Source of the DNA: Defluviicoccus sp.
GTDB lineage: Bacteria; Pseudomonadota; Alphaproteobacteria; MPNO01
DNA: 64,000 bases
Direction of reading: 5' to 3'
NCBI GenBank assembly: GCA_022823775.1
Contig: JAJEHI010000131.1
Coordinates: forward strand, 20,755-84,754
Shown here piece after piece: positions 24,620 through 33,854 of the stretch. Every line of letters begins with the position of its first letter. Position 1 is the first letter of the stretch. The notes beneath the pieces are model-generated. The model saw nothing but the letters and a program-made list of their open reading frames with translations, did not search any database and was not told the origin of the DNA. Made by a program: the position numbers and the translations under genes.

Positions 24620-25615
24620 TCATATCTTGGAGATTTCGAAAGTCGACGGAGCGAACAGGTCCTCGGCGGTGAGCTTGCGGACCGACAGCCCCTGATCGTA
24701 GGAATAGCGCGTGATCGTCTCGATCTCGTGGGCGCATTCCGTCACGCCGTAGCGCCAGTAATCGTCGCCCATGAACGCCCGGGTCTCCAGCGCCTCGGCC
24801 TCGACCCAGGGAAGCGTGACGTTGAGGGCGGCGATCTCCCGCACCTCTTCCAGCGCGATCGCCTTCGCCTTGAGCAGGGCCTTATAGAGGCTTCCCGGTA
24901 GCCAGGGATATTGCTCGGCGAGCGACTTCTTGATTCCCATCAGATGCATGATCGGGAAGAGTTTGGTCTTCTCCCAATAGGCCCGTTCGACCGCGCGGTA
25001 ATCCGGGAACAACCGGGCGATGTTGGGCTTGCCCTGAAGAAAGCTCGACGGCGCGCGGGCAGTCATCAGCGCGTCGAGCTCGCCGGCCTCGAACAGCTCG
25101 ACCAGAGTCTTGTCCTCGGGGATCGGCTGCAGGTCGACGCCATTAGTGAGCACAAGCGGCGTGCGTTCGTCCCGCCCGGCCTCTTCCTGCCCTCCCGAGC
25201 GCCAGTGGATCTCGTTCGGCTTCACGCCGTACTCATCCTCCATCATGCCGCGCATCCAGACCGGCGCGGTCATCTGGTATTCGGGCAGACCGACCGTCTT
25301 GTCGCGCAAATCCTCGGGCTTCTCGATGCCCTTGTCGGTGCGGATATAGATCCCGGAATGGCGAAACACGCGCGACACGAAGGCCGGGATTCCGACGAAC
25401 GGGCTTTCGCCGCGCGACGTCACGATCATGAAGCTGGAGAACGACAGCTCGCAGGCGTCGAATTCCTGGAAGCGGAAGGCGCGGAAGAACACCTCTTCCG
25501 GCTCCATCGGAATGAAGGTGACTTCGCAACCCTCGACCTCGACCCGACCGTCCTTGATCGCCGCGACCCGGTCGTAATCGCCGCAAGCGATGGTTAGCGG
25601 AACCTTGGCGACCAT
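24620..25615 (-). CDS. Pht5-like (4,5-dihydroxyphthalate decarboxylase-like) protein A
   Basis: A 331-residue protein of the periplasmic-binding fold that includes 4,5-dihydroxyphthalate decarboxylases. It starts MVAKVPLTIACGDYDRVAAI. It shows FDACELSFSSFMIVTSRG, IPAFVSRVFRHSGIYIRTD, EDLRDKTVGLPEYQMTAPVW, and ALMTARAPSSF. No signal peptide or lipobox is present and no ABC permease or ATPase lies nearby. A cytoplasmic enzyme or binding role is therefore more likely than transport. It is a diverged paralogue of the adjacent upstream gene (25696-26685), from which it is separated by 80 bases. Confidence 0.82.
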   Translation of the reverse strand: MVAKVPLTIACGDYDRVAAIKDGRVEVEGCEVTFIPMEPEEVFFRAFRFQEFDACELSFSSFMIVTSRGESPFVGIPAFVSRVFRHSGIYIRTDKGIEKPEDLRDKTVGLPEYQMTAPVWMRGMMEDEYGVKPNEIHWRSGGQEEAGRDERTPLVLTNGVDLQPIPEDKTLVELFEAGELDALMTARAPSSFLQGKPNIARLFPDYRAVERAYWEKTKLFPIMHLMGIKKSLAEQYPWLPGSLYKALLKAKAIALEEVREIAALNVTLPWVEAEALETRAFMGDDYWRYGVTECAHEIETITRYSYDQGLSVRKLTAEDLFAPSTFEISKI

Positions 25616-25695
25616 CGGTACCTCCCTGCCCTATGCGTCGGCGCGAACCTAGCGTTCCGGGGACGGCCCTGCAATCGGTCGGGACAGGCGCGCGG

Positions 25696-26685
25696 TCATA
25701 CCTTGAACTCGGCCTGGATTTCGGGCGGAAACAGATCTTCCGGCGCGATCTTCCTGTGGCAGACGCCCTGCTCGAACCCGTATTGCAGGAACGCCTCCAG
25801 CGTCCTCCGGTTGGCCTCGATGCCGTAGGGAAAGAAGTCGTCGCCGAACAATCCGCGCGCCTCGGCCGCGGCGTCGAAGCACCACGCGAAGGGGAACCGG
25901 GTCGCCGTGATTTCCAGCGCGCGGCGCATCGCGTTCCCCTTGGCTTCCTCGAACGCCTTCAGGAGGTTCATCGCGATCCAGCGGTTGGCCTGGAAAACGT
26001 CTCCCCTGAGCGCGATCACGTGCATGATCGGGAAAATCCCGGTCTCCCGGTAATAGGCTTCCTCGATCTCGCGGTAATCGGGGTAGAGCCTGACGATTTC
26101 TCCGCTGCCGTCCTCGGCCGCCTCCGGAGGATGGGCGCTCATCGCAACGTCGATGTCCCCAGCGAGCAGCATCTCGTTGAGGCTCCGTTCCGGTTCCGGG
26201 CGGTAGCGGATGCCCTCCGGCAGTCGAAGCTCCACCTTTTCGACCCGTCCGGGCTGGTTCACGCCGGCCTGGATCCATTCGATCTCCGTCAGGGGAACGC
26301 CGACCTGATGGGCAAGCCAGCCCCGCGTGTAAATCGAGGCGGTCTGCGCCCATTCCGGGATGCCGATCCGCTTCCCGGCGAGCTCTCCGGCACCCTTGAG
26401 AGGACTGTCGGCCCGGATATAGAGGGACGACTGGCGAAAGACGCGCGAAGGAAACACGGGAATGGCCGTGATCGACTCATCGCCTTGGGACTTGAGGGAA
26501 ATGTACTTGCCCATCGACATCTCGGAGACGTCCCACTCCCGGAACCGGGTAAAGCGGAAAAACACCTCCTCGATGGTGAGCTTCAGGTAGTTGAGCTCGA
26601 TCCCTTCCGCGGCAACGTCGCCCGAGACCAGGTCGTGGAAGTGGTCGTACTCGCTGGCCGCGAACGTCAGTCTGAGCGGCGCCAT
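25696..26685 (-). CDS. Pht5-like (4,5-dihydroxyphthalate decarboxylase-like) protein B
   Basis: A 329-residue paralogue of the downstream gene with the same landmarks in the same order: APLRLTFAASEYDHFHDLVS, WDVSEMSMGKYISLKSQG, IPVFPSRVFRQSSLYIRADS, KRIGIPEWAQTASIYTRGWL and ETGIFPIMHVIALRGDVF. It has no signal peptide. ATG 26685 lies two bases after the stop of the diiron oxidase gene (TGACGATG), so the two are almost certainly made together. Possible roles are decarboxylation of an aromatic or heterocyclic acid, or holding the substrate for the oxidase. Neither is proven. Confidence 0.82.
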   Translation of the reverse strand: MAPLRLTFAASEYDHFHDLVSGDVAAEGIELNYLKLTIEEVFFRFTRFREWDVSEMSMGKYISLKSQGDESITAIPVFPSRVFRQSSLYIRADSPLKGAGELAGKRIGIPEWAQTASIYTRGWLAHQVGVPLTEIEWIQAGVNQPGRVEKVELRLPEGIRYRPEPERSLNEMLLAGDIDVAMSAHPPEAAEDGSGEIVRLYPDYREIEEAYYRETGIFPIMHVIALRGDVFQANRWIAMNLLKAFEEAKGNAMRRALEITATRFPFAWCFDAAAEARGLFGDDFFPYGIEANRRTLEAFLQYGFEQGVCHRKIAPEDLFPPEIQAEFKV

Positions 26686-26687
26686 CG

Positions 26688-27410
26688 TCAGCCCGCCCTC
26701 GCCCGGTCGGCGGCGGCGCATATGCCGTTCCAGTAGTTCTCCCAGACCATCAGGTTGACCCGGCACGCTTCGACCACCGCATCTTCCATGCCGAGGTCGG
26801 TCGCATATTTCGCGACCGCGTTCCAGCCGATGTCGGAATGCTCGACATCGGCCTCTTCGTGGATCTTGAAGAAGCCCAGCTTCTCGTCTTCAAGGCCCAG
26901 CGTTTCCCTCCAGCGCTTGCGTTCGAGCCCGAGCCAGCCCAGCTCGCGCAGCTCGCCGGCACCGTATCCCGGCAGGGCCGAGCGTTCGGCGCAGGTGTTC
27001 GCGATCAGCCCTTCCAGCCAGTGCCGGTTCGTCATCAGCGCTTCCCACGCCAGCCAGCTCAGCCGGGTGGTGTCGAGCAACGGTTCGGCACGAATATCCT
27101 CCCGGGCGAGGCCCAGGCAAACGCCGAGATCCTCGACGATTTCCCAATGCGGCTGCCCGCCGCCGTATTCGTGGTCGGCGATGATTTCCTGCGAACAGGC
27201 GTGAATGATGTCGAGCTTGACGTCCCACTCCGGGCAATTGGTCGCTACCCGGAGCTTCAGGACCGAGTTACGAAAACGGGTGTTCTGGCGGTGCTGCATC
27301 ACGAAGATGCGCGCACGCTCCATCGTCACTTCTTCGTTGTAGATCCGAACGCGCTTGGCGAAATCGTCCACCACCTCGTCGAGCCGTTCGATCACGTTCG
27401 TGGAACTCAT
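26688..27410 (-). CDS. heme-oxygenase-like diiron oxidase (HDO; PqqC/CADD/TenA-like fold)
   Basis: A 240-residue all-helical protein. It has a full set of six candidate diiron ligands: Glu81-x6-His88 (HEYGGGQPHWE), Glu142 (NTCAERS) and His184-x3-Asp188-x2-His191 (KIHEEADVEHSD). The E-x6-H...E...H-x3-D-x2-H pattern is that of the HDO family (CADD, UndA and SznF central domain). These enzymes use O2 for decarboxylative, C-N or self-sacrificing oxidations. GAGGAG precedes the start. It is followed after two bases by two Pht5-like genes and preceded by a LysR gene. The substrate is not known. Confidence 0.85.
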   Translation of the reverse strand: MSSTNVIERLDEVVDDFAKRVRIYNEEVTMERARIFVMQHRQNTRFRNSVLKLRVATNCPEWDVKLDIIHACSQEIIADHEYGGGQPHWEIVEDLGVCLGLAREDIRAEPLLDTTRLSWLAWEALMTNRHWLEGLIANTCAERSALPGYGAGELRELGWLGLERKRWRETLGLEDEKLGFFKIHEEADVEHSDIGWNAVAKYATDLGMEDAVVEACRVNLMVWENYWNGICAAADRARAG

Positions 27411-27465
27411 GGAAATACGCTCCTCGTTTCTGGGAAACCTCGGGGTCGGGACGGGGAAGACGCGG

Positions 27466-28389
27466 TCAGGGCGCGCGCCAGAACCCGTCGCCGGACTCGA
27501 TACGCTCTTCGGCGAGCTTCCTGACTATATCGAAAACCACGGTCGCGGCGTTGGTCTGGGCGGAGCGGCTGGGCCAGGCCAGATGCAGGGTCCGCGAAAT
27601 CCTTGGCCGGCTGATTCTGACCGCGTGAAGCCGCCCGGCGCGTACCGCGTCCAGCACCGCTCCGATCGGAAGGACGGTCGCTCCGACCCCGGCCTCCACC
27701 AGCTCCCGCACCGTGGCAACGGAATCGACTTCGCAGGAAACATGGATCGGGATATCGCGCTGTTCCGCCGCCCGTTCGACCAGCATCCGCGTGCCGTGCG
27801 GTTTGCTCGGCAGGATCAAGGGACGATCCCTGAGTTTCGTCAGCGGAATCTTTTCTGTCCGCTCGATGCCGTCCTTGATCGGCGAAATGTAATAGAGGTC
27901 CTCGATCAGCAGCGCCGTGGCCTCGATACCCTTGATCGCCGTCGGGTTATAGGTGAAGCCCAGGTCGATGCGGCCCTCGTCGAGCCATTGCATAACGTCC
28001 TCGCTCAGCCCTTCGACGAGATTGAGCGAGATACCCGGAAAAGCGGCGCTGCACTGCTGCACTATACGCGTCGAGAGGAGTGCGCTCGCGGTCGGCGTGA
28101 CTCCCAGCACAAGAGGGCCGCGCGGCGGGCCGGCGAGATCGATCATCTCCTGCTTGGCAAGTTCGATCTGGCGCAGGATCGCCTGAGCGTGCTTGAGCAG
28201 CGCGTCTCCGGCTTCCGTCGTCCGTACGCCGCGGGAGTGGCGCACGAGCAGCTTCGAGCCGAGCTCCTCCTCGAGTTTGCGCACTTGAAATCCCAGAGCC
28301 GGCTGCGCGACACGGACCCGTTCGGCGGCTTTGGTGAAGCTCTTCGCCTGCACGACCTCCACGAAATAACGCAACTGACGCACGTCCAT
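27466..28389 (-). CDS. LysR family transcriptional regulator
   Basis: A 307-residue regulator with the N-terminal winged helix (MDVRQLRYFVEVVQAKSFTK, then VRVAQPALGFQVRKLEEELG) and a LysR substrate-binding domain (GPLVLGVTPTASALLS, LVEGLSEDVMQWLDEGRIDL). It resembles the Nac/CynR-like group. It lies on the same strand as, and 55 bases upstream of, the HDO gene. It therefore probably controls the HDO/Pht5-like cluster, possibly from a promoter in the 28390-28591 gap. No clear T-N11-A operator was identified. Confidence 0.93.
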   Translation of the reverse strand: MDVRQLRYFVEVVQAKSFTKAAERVRVAQPALGFQVRKLEEELGSKLLVRHSRGVRTTEAGDALLKHAQAILRQIELAKQEMIDLAGPPRGPLVLGVTPTASALLSTRIVQQCSAAFPGISLNLVEGLSEDVMQWLDEGRIDLGFTYNPTAIKGIEATALLIEDLYYISPIKDGIERTEKIPLTKLRDRPLILPSKPHGTRMLVERAAEQRDIPIHVSCEVDSVATVRELVEAGVGATVLPIGAVLDAVRAGRLHAVRISRPRISRTLHLAWPSRSAQTNAATVVFDIVRKLAEERIESGDGFWRAP

Positions 28390-28591
28390 CGCGCGGCTCC
28401 CAGCCCCCCCGAGCTGCTTTCAGGATACACGGAGGCGAAGGAATGGCCAGAGCGCGGCGCGCGAAGAGTGCCGCGCGTCGATAAACCTATCGTGATGACC
28501 CCCCGTCGGTTCCCGATTTCCGGCCACAGGTCTTATAGTCGGCCGAATGAAGATCGATCGCCGCAAGCCCGACGGGCTGCGCTGAACCGCG

Positions 28592-29002
28592 ATGCGCTAT
28601 ATCGCCGTGGGGCTCGCCTTCGGGTGCGGCTGGGCCGCGATCCAGTATTTTCGCGGCGAGATGACCGGCATCCCGGCCCTCGGCGGTCCCGTCCTGCTGT
28701 GCGGACTTTTCGGCGCGCTGCTCTGGGGTATTCGAACCGTCCTGATCCGCGTCGTCGGGAAACGCCGCCGGCCCTGGCGCCGGCGGCCGACGGTCAGATG
28801 TCCGCGAAAGTGTGCGTCTCCGCCGCGCCGCCCGGATGCACCACCGCCCCGTTCACCGCCGGGCCCACGGTCTGGGCGTAGCGCCAGATTGCGCCGCTGT
28901 TGTGGTCGGTTCCGCGCGGCTTCCAGTTCTTGCGTCGCTCCTCCAGTTCTTCCTCGCTCAGAGCGACATCCAGCCTGCCCCCGACCGCGTCGATGGAAAT
29001 AA
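28592..29002 (+). CDS. possible small membrane protein, doubtful 3' end
   Basis: The first about 60 codons from ATG 28592 encode two plausible membrane segments ([18 protein letters not shown] and [20 protein letters not shown]) and then a basic stretch. The frame then runs on, antisense to the end of ilvD, for about 200 bases with Arg/Pro-rich composition typical of shadow reading. The original stop may therefore be lost. Upstream in the same frame, a start at 28547 reads MKIDRRKPDGLR and is then cut by TGA at 28583-28585. The locus may be a decayed gene or an overlapping small gene. The family is not recognised. Confidence 0.3.
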   Translation: MRYIAVGLAFGCGWAAIQYFRGEMTGIPALGGPVLLCGLFGALLWGIRTVLIRVVGKRRRPWRRRPTVRCPRKCASPPRRPDAPPPRSPPGPRSGRSARLRRCCGRFRAASSSCVAPPVLPRSERHPACPRPRRWK

Positions 29003-30536
29003 TGTCGCCGTCCTCGATCAGGCCGATGGGGCCGCCCACCGCGGCTTCCGGCCCGACATGGCCGATGCAGAACCCGCGCGTGCCGCCAGAGAAACGCCCG
29101 TCGGTGATCAGCGCCACGCTTTCGCCCATACCAAGCCCGTAAAGCGCGGCGGTGGTCGAGAGCATCTCGCGCATTCCAGGCCCTCCGCGCGGGCCCTCGT
29201 AACGGATGACGATGACCTCGCCCTCCTCGATCTCGCGCTTCACGACGGCGTCGAAAGCGTCTTCTTCGCAGTCGAACACCCGGGCGGGCCCGGTGAACTG
29301 CTGCCGGGCGAGGCCCGCGACTTTCACGATCGCGCCCTCGGGGGCAAGACTGCCCCTGAGTCCGACGACGCCTCCCGTCGGCGAAAGCGGGTTCGAGGCC
29401 CGGTAGAACACGTCCTGATCTTCGGGGAACCGAACGTCGGCGTAGTTCTCCCGCAAGGTCTTTCCCGTCACCGTCGGGCAATCGCCTTCCAGCAGTCCGG
29501 CATCCAGCAGCTCCTTGATCACGACACCGACACCGCCCGCTTCGTACATCGCCCGCGCGGTGTGCTTTCCGCCCGGCATCAGGTCGGCGATATAGGGCGT
29601 TTTCTTGAAGATCTCGGTGACGTCGTCGAGCGTGTAGCGGATTCCCGCCTCGTTCGCGATCGCCGGCAGGTGCAGGCCGGCGTTGGTCGACCCGCCGGTC
29701 GCCGCCACCACCTTCGCCGCGTTGTCGAGCGCCTCGCGGGTGACGACATCGCGCGGACGGATCCCTTCCCGAAGCGCATGCATCGCCGCGCGGCCCGACG
29801 CCTCGACCATGGAATCGCGGGATTCGTAGGCTGCCGGCGCGCCGGCCGAGGCGGGCAGGGCGAGACCGATCGCCTCAGACACGCAGGCCATCGTATTGGC
29901 GGTGAACTGTCCGCCGCAGGAGCCGGCGCAGGGACAGGCCGCCGCTTCCAGCTCTTCCAGATCGGCATCCGACATCTTGCCGGCCGCGTGCTGCCCGACC
30001 CCTTCGAACACGTCGACGATGGTGACATCGCGGCCGCGGAACCTGCCGGGCAGGATCGTCCCCCCGTAAACGAACACCGAGGGGACGTTGAGGCGCACCA
30101 TCGCCATCATCATTCCGGGCAGGGACTTGTCGCAGCCGGCCAGCCCCACGAGAGCGTCGTAGCAATGGCCGCGCATGGTGAGCTCGACCGAGTCGGCGAT
30201 GATTTCGCGGCTTACCAGCGAGGATTTCATCCCGTCATGGCCCATCGCGATGCCGTCGGTGACGGTGATGGTCGCGAACTCGCGCGGCGTGCCGCCGGCG
30301 TCCGAAACCCCGCGCTTGGCCGCCTGTGCCTGGCGCGACAGCGAGATATTGCAGGGCGCGGCTTCGTTCCAGCAGGTCGCGACGCCGACCAGCGGCTGAT
30401 GCACCTCTTCGTCGGTGAGACCCATCGCGTAGAGGAACGCCCGGTGCGGCGCGCGCTCCGGCCCTTCGGTCACATGGCGGCTGGGAAGCTTCGACTTGTC
30501 GAAGCCGTTCGGTGTTCCTCTGGCGGAATCCGGCAT
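28794..30536 (-). CDS. ilvD: dihydroxy-acid dehydratase (IlvD/Edd family)
   Basis: A 580-residue Fe-S dehydratase. It converts 2,3-dihydroxy acids to 2-keto acids in valine, leucine and isoleucine synthesis. Cluster and active-site cysteines are seen in [11 protein letters not shown] (Cys55, Cys62), GLAGCDKS (Cys135) and [16 protein letters not shown] (Cys201-207). [20 protein letters not shown] and the C-terminal [20 protein letters not shown] with [10 protein letters not shown] are also typical. Family members also dehydrate sugar acids, so the biosynthetic role is likely but not certain. It follows valS by 58 bases on the same strand. Confidence 0.9.
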   Translation of the reverse strand: MPDSARGTPNGFDKSKLPSRHVTEGPERAPHRAFLYAMGLTDEEVHQPLVGVATCWNEAAPCNISLSRQAQAAKRGVSDAGGTPREFATITVTDGIAMGHDGMKSSLVSREIIADSVELTMRGHCYDALVGLAGCDKSLPGMMMAMVRLNVPSVFVYGGTILPGRFRGRDVTIVDVFEGVGQHAAGKMSDADLEELEAAACPCAGSCGGQFTANTMACVSEAIGLALPASAGAPAAYESRDSMVEASGRAAMHALREGIRPRDVVTREALDNAAKVVAATGGSTNAGLHLPAIANEAGIRYTLDDVTEIFKKTPYIADLMPGGKHTARAMYEAGGVGVVIKELLDAGLLEGDCPTVTGKTLRENYADVRFPEDQDVFYRASNPLSPTGGVVGLRGSLAPEGAIVKVAGLARQQFTGPARVFDCEEDAFDAVVKREIEEGEVIVIRYEGPRGGPGMREMLSTTAALYGLGMGESVALITDGRFSGGTRGFCIGHVGPEAAVGGPIGLIEDGDIISIDAVGGRLDVALSEEELEERRKNWKPRGTDHNSGAIWRYAQTVGPAVNGAVVHPGGAAETHTFADI

Positions 30537-30594
30537 GTCTTTCCCCGGTCGGTGCGAAATCCGGCCGCACCATAACCGGGGCCGGTTCGGGTGG

Positions 30595-33267
30595 CTAGGC
30601 TGCGGCCAGCCGATCTATGGCTTCGGCGAGGCGGTCCCTCGACCGATGCAGTTCGACGAGGCGTTCGCGCTGTTCCTCAACCACCTCTTCGGGCGCCCGC
30701 GCGACGAAATTCTCGTTTCCGAGCTTGGCGTCGATCTTGCCGATTTCGCCGGCAAGCTTCTGGAGCTCCTTTTCGAGCCGCGACTTCTCCTGCCCGATAT
30801 CGATAACTTCGCCGACCGGAAGCGCAAACACGGCCTCGTCGACGACCGCCTGGACAGCCCCCTTCGGCACGTGCGCGCCGTCGGCACCGTCGATCCCCTC
30901 GAGCCTGGCGAGTCGCCGGATCAGCCCTTCGTGGCGATCCAGCCTCGCTCCGGTCTCGGCGTTCGCTCCCTGGACGATCAGGCCTAGCTTCGCCCCGGGC
31001 GGCACGTTTATCTCGGCACGCACGGCGCGGATCGTCGACACCGCGCGGACCACCCAGTCCATCTCCGCCTTTGCATCCGAGCGCACGAAGGTATCGGCGA
31101 GGTCGGGCCAGCTTCCGTCGATCAGCAGATGCCCGCGCGGCGCGTTCGGCGGCGCGAGCGCTTCCCACAGCTCCTCGGTCACGAACGGCATGATCGGGTG
31201 CAGGAGGTGGAGCAGCGTATCCAGCGTCCAAGCCATGGCGGCGCGGGTTTCGGCTTTCTCCGTTTCCGTGCCGGCATCGAGGATCGGCTTGGTAAACTCG
31301 ATATACCAGTCGCAGAACGTGTGCCAGGTGAAGCGGTAGAGCGCTTGCGCGGCATCGTTGAAGCGGTAGGCCGAGACCGCTTCTTCGGCCTCCGCCGCGG
31401 CAACCGCGATCTCTCCCACGATCCACCGGTTCACGGTCAACGAAACCGCCTTCGGGTCGAACGCCCCGTCCGGCGTGCAGCCGTTCATCTGGGCGTAGCG
31501 GGCGGCGTTCCATATCTTGGTGACGAAGTTGCGGTAGCCCGCGATCCGGCCGGTCGAGAGCTTTATGTCGCGGCCCTGCGCGGCGAGTGCGGTAAGCGTG
31601 AAACGGAGCGCGTCCGCACCGTATTCCTCGATCAGCTCCAGGGGGTCGAGAACGTTGCCCTTGCTCTTCGACATCTTCTGGCCGCGCGCGTCGCGCACCA
31701 GGGCATGGATGTAGACGGTCTCGAACGGAATCTCGTTCCGGAAGCGGAGTCCCATCATCGCCATGCGGGCGACCCAGAAGAAGATGATGTCGAATCCGGT
31801 CACCAGGACGCTGGTCGGGTAGTAGCGTCCGAGCTCGGCCGTCTCTTCGGGCCAGCCGAGAGTCGAGAACGGCCATAGCGCGGAGGAGAACCAGGTATCG
31901 AGAACGTCGGTGTCCTGGAACAGCTCGACATCCGCGCCGTAATGCTTCCGGGCCGCCGCGCGGGCGTCCTCTTCGGTCATCTCGACGAAGAACGTGCCGT
32001 CCGGTCCGAACCAGGCCGGGATCCGGTGGCCCCACCAGATCTGCCGCGAGATGCACCAGGGCTGGATCTTCCTCATCCAATCGAAATAGGTGTGCTCCCA
32101 ATGCTTCGGGACGAAGCGTATGCGTCCGCTCTCCACCGCCTCGATCGCGGGTCCGGCAAGGGCTTGGGCGTCGACGAACCACTGGTCGGTGAGCATCGGC
32201 TCGATGACCACGCCGGAGCGGTCGCCGTGCGGGATCGTCATCGGGTTGTCTTCGACCGCCTCGATCGACCCGGCCGTCTCGAGCTCCTCGAGGACCTTCT
32301 TGCGCGCCGCCTCGCGGGTCAGACCCCGGAGCCGGGCCGGAACGTTCTCGTTCAGATTGGCGTTCTCGTCGAAGATGGACACCATTTCGAGCCCGTGGCG
32401 CCGGCCGACCTCGAAATCGTTGAAGTCGTGCGCGGGCGTGATCTTGACCGCGCCGGAACCCTTCTCGGGGTCGGAATATTCGTCCGCGACGATGGGGAGC
32501 CGTCGGCCCACGATGGGCAGGATCGCGAACTTGCCGACGAGATCCCTGTAGCGTTCGTCATCGGGATGGACCGCCACCGCGGTGTCGCCCAGCATGGTTT
32601 CCGGCCGGGTGGTCGCGACCGTGATCGTCCGCCCCTCCCCGTCTTCGACGGGATAGGCGATGTACCAGAGCTTGCCCTTGATTTCCCGTTGTTCGACCTC
32701 GAGGTCAGAGATCGCGGTGTGAAGCTTGGGATCCCAGTTGACCAGGCGCTTGTCGCGATAGATCAGACCGTCCTTGTACAGCCTGACGAACACCGTGCGG
32801 ACGGCCCGCGACAGGCCGTCATCCATGGTGAAGCGCTCCCGGCTCCAGTCGCAGGACGCGCCGAGCCGGCGCAGCTGGCCGGTGATCGTGCCGCCCGATT
32901 CCGCCTTCCAGTTCCAGACGCGGTCGATGAACGCCTCGCGGCCGAGATCGTGGCGCGTCTTTCCCTCGGCCTCCAGCTGGCGCTCGACCACCATCTGCGT
33001 GGCGATTCCCGCGTGGTCGGTTCCCGGCTGCCAGAGGGCGTCCCTGCCCTTCATCCGGGCGAAGCGGATCAGGATGTCCTGGAGCGTGTTGTTGAGCGCA
33101 TGCCCCATGTGAAGGCTGCCCGTGACGTTGGGCGGCGGGATGACGATCGAATAGGGGGCGCCGTTCCGCTCCGCGTCCCGGGCACGCCCGCAGGCAAACG
33201 CGCCCGCCGATTCCCATCGCGCGTAGATGCGATCTTCGACTTCGGCGGGCCGATAGGTCTTGTCCAT
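30595..33267 (-). CDS. valS: valine--tRNA ligase
   Basis: An 890-residue class I aminoacyl-tRNA synthetase. The HIGH motif is HMGH at residues 53-56 in [16 protein letters not shown], and KMSKS is at 531-535 ([12 protein letters not shown]). The CP1 editing domain ([20 protein letters not shown]) and [10 protein letters not shown] are present. The C-terminal coiled coil ([20 protein letters not shown]) closes the protein. It charges tRNA-Val and edits threonine mischarging. It follows popZ by 37 bases in a conserved alphaproteobacterial gene order. Confidence 0.98.
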   Translation of the reverse strand: MDKTYRPAEVEDRIYARWESAGAFACGRARDAERNGAPYSIVIPPPNVTGSLHMGHALNNTLQDILIRFARMKGRDALWQPGTDHAGIATQMVVERQLEAEGKTRHDLGREAFIDRVWNWKAESGGTITGQLRRLGASCDWSRERFTMDDGLSRAVRTVFVRLYKDGLIYRDKRLVNWDPKLHTAISDLEVEQREIKGKLWYIAYPVEDGEGRTITVATTRPETMLGDTAVAVHPDDERYRDLVGKFAILPIVGRRLPIVADEYSDPEKGSGAVKITPAHDFNDFEVGRRHGLEMVSIFDENANLNENVPARLRGLTREAARKKVLEELETAGSIEAVEDNPMTIPHGDRSGVVIEPMLTDQWFVDAQALAGPAIEAVESGRIRFVPKHWEHTYFDWMRKIQPWCISRQIWWGHRIPAWFGPDGTFFVEMTEEDARAAARKHYGADVELFQDTDVLDTWFSSALWPFSTLGWPEETAELGRYYPTSVLVTGFDIIFFWVARMAMMGLRFRNEIPFETVYIHALVRDARGQKMSKSKGNVLDPLELIEEYGADALRFTLTALAAQGRDIKLSTGRIAGYRNFVTKIWNAARYAQMNGCTPDGAFDPKAVSLTVNRWIVGEIAVAAAEAEEAVSAYRFNDAAQALYRFTWHTFCDWYIEFTKPILDAGTETEKAETRAAMAWTLDTLLHLLHPIMPFVTEELWEALAPPNAPRGHLLIDGSWPDLADTFVRSDAKAEMDWVVRAVSTIRAVRAEINVPPGAKLGLIVQGANAETGARLDRHEGLIRRLARLEGIDGADGAHVPKGAVQAVVDEAVFALPVGEVIDIGQEKSRLEKELQKLAGEIGKIDAKLGNENFVARAPEEVVEEQRERLVELHRSRDRLAEAIDRLAAA

Positions 33268-33304
33268 CGGTGTCTTGGTAAAGTTTACGAAATACCGAAC
33301 CGGC

Positions 33305-33817
33305 TCAGCGGCCGGCGGTAGTCTCTCCCTGGCGGGACATACGCTCGATCTCCCGCTGGACGAGCCGCTCGACGACGCCGGGAAGGTTCGCGTCCAGCCA
33401 ATCCCTGATCATCGGCCGCATGATTTCCTTTGCGGCCTCTTCAATGGTTTTGCCGCCCCGGTCCTCGTGCAGCGACTTGAGCTCGGCCACGCTTTCTGCC
33501 AGGGCAGCGAATGCCGCCGCGGACGCGGTCTCCGCATTCTCGCCGACCAGATCCGTTTCCGGCCGGTCCGGCGAGGTTCCCGCGAGGCTCTCCCCAGTCT
33601 CCGTGTCGACCACCGATCCGTCCTCCCTGATTTCCTGGGTCAATTCCAGTATTTCCGTTGCGCCCTCGTCGACGTTCGGGGACGGCCCCCGGTCGCCTCC
33701 TGCGGAGGCCTCCGCGTCCGTTGTCTCTCCCGCAGCCGCGCCTTCGGCTACCGCCTGACGGATCGACTCCAGGATTTCTTCCGTCGAAGGCTCGTCTCGA
33801 GGGGTGCGTTCGTTCAT
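33305..33817 (-). CDS. popZ: PopZ/DUF2497 family polar organising protein
   Basis: A 170-residue acidic protein with the family's two conserved ends. The N-terminal helix STEEILESIRQAVAEG and the C-terminal helices MRPMIRDWLDANLPGVVERL and VQREIERMSR flank a disordered, Glu/Ala/Ser-rich middle. In Caulobacter, PopZ forms a polar condensate that anchors the ParB-parS centromere and many other clients. The gene order tolC-popZ-valS supports the assignment. ATG 33817 was chosen since the upstream frame lacks family similarity. Confidence 0.88.
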   Translation of the reverse strand: MNERTPRDEPSTEEILESIRQAVAEGAAAGETTDAEASAGGDRGPSPNVDEGATEILELTQEIREDGSVVDTETGESLAGTSPDRPETDLVGENAETASAAAFAALAESVAELKSLHEDRGGKTIEEAAKEIMRPMIRDWLDANLPGVVERLVQREIERMSRQGETTAGR

Positions 33818-33854
33818 ATCCTGTCTCCGCCCTACCGCTCCGGCGGCCGTCGGG

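Noticed and set aside
24620..26685. Calling the two Pht5-like proteins ABC transporter substrate-binding proteins
   Set aside because: Neither has a signal peptide or lipobox and no permease or ATPase gene lies near. The fold alone does not show transport.
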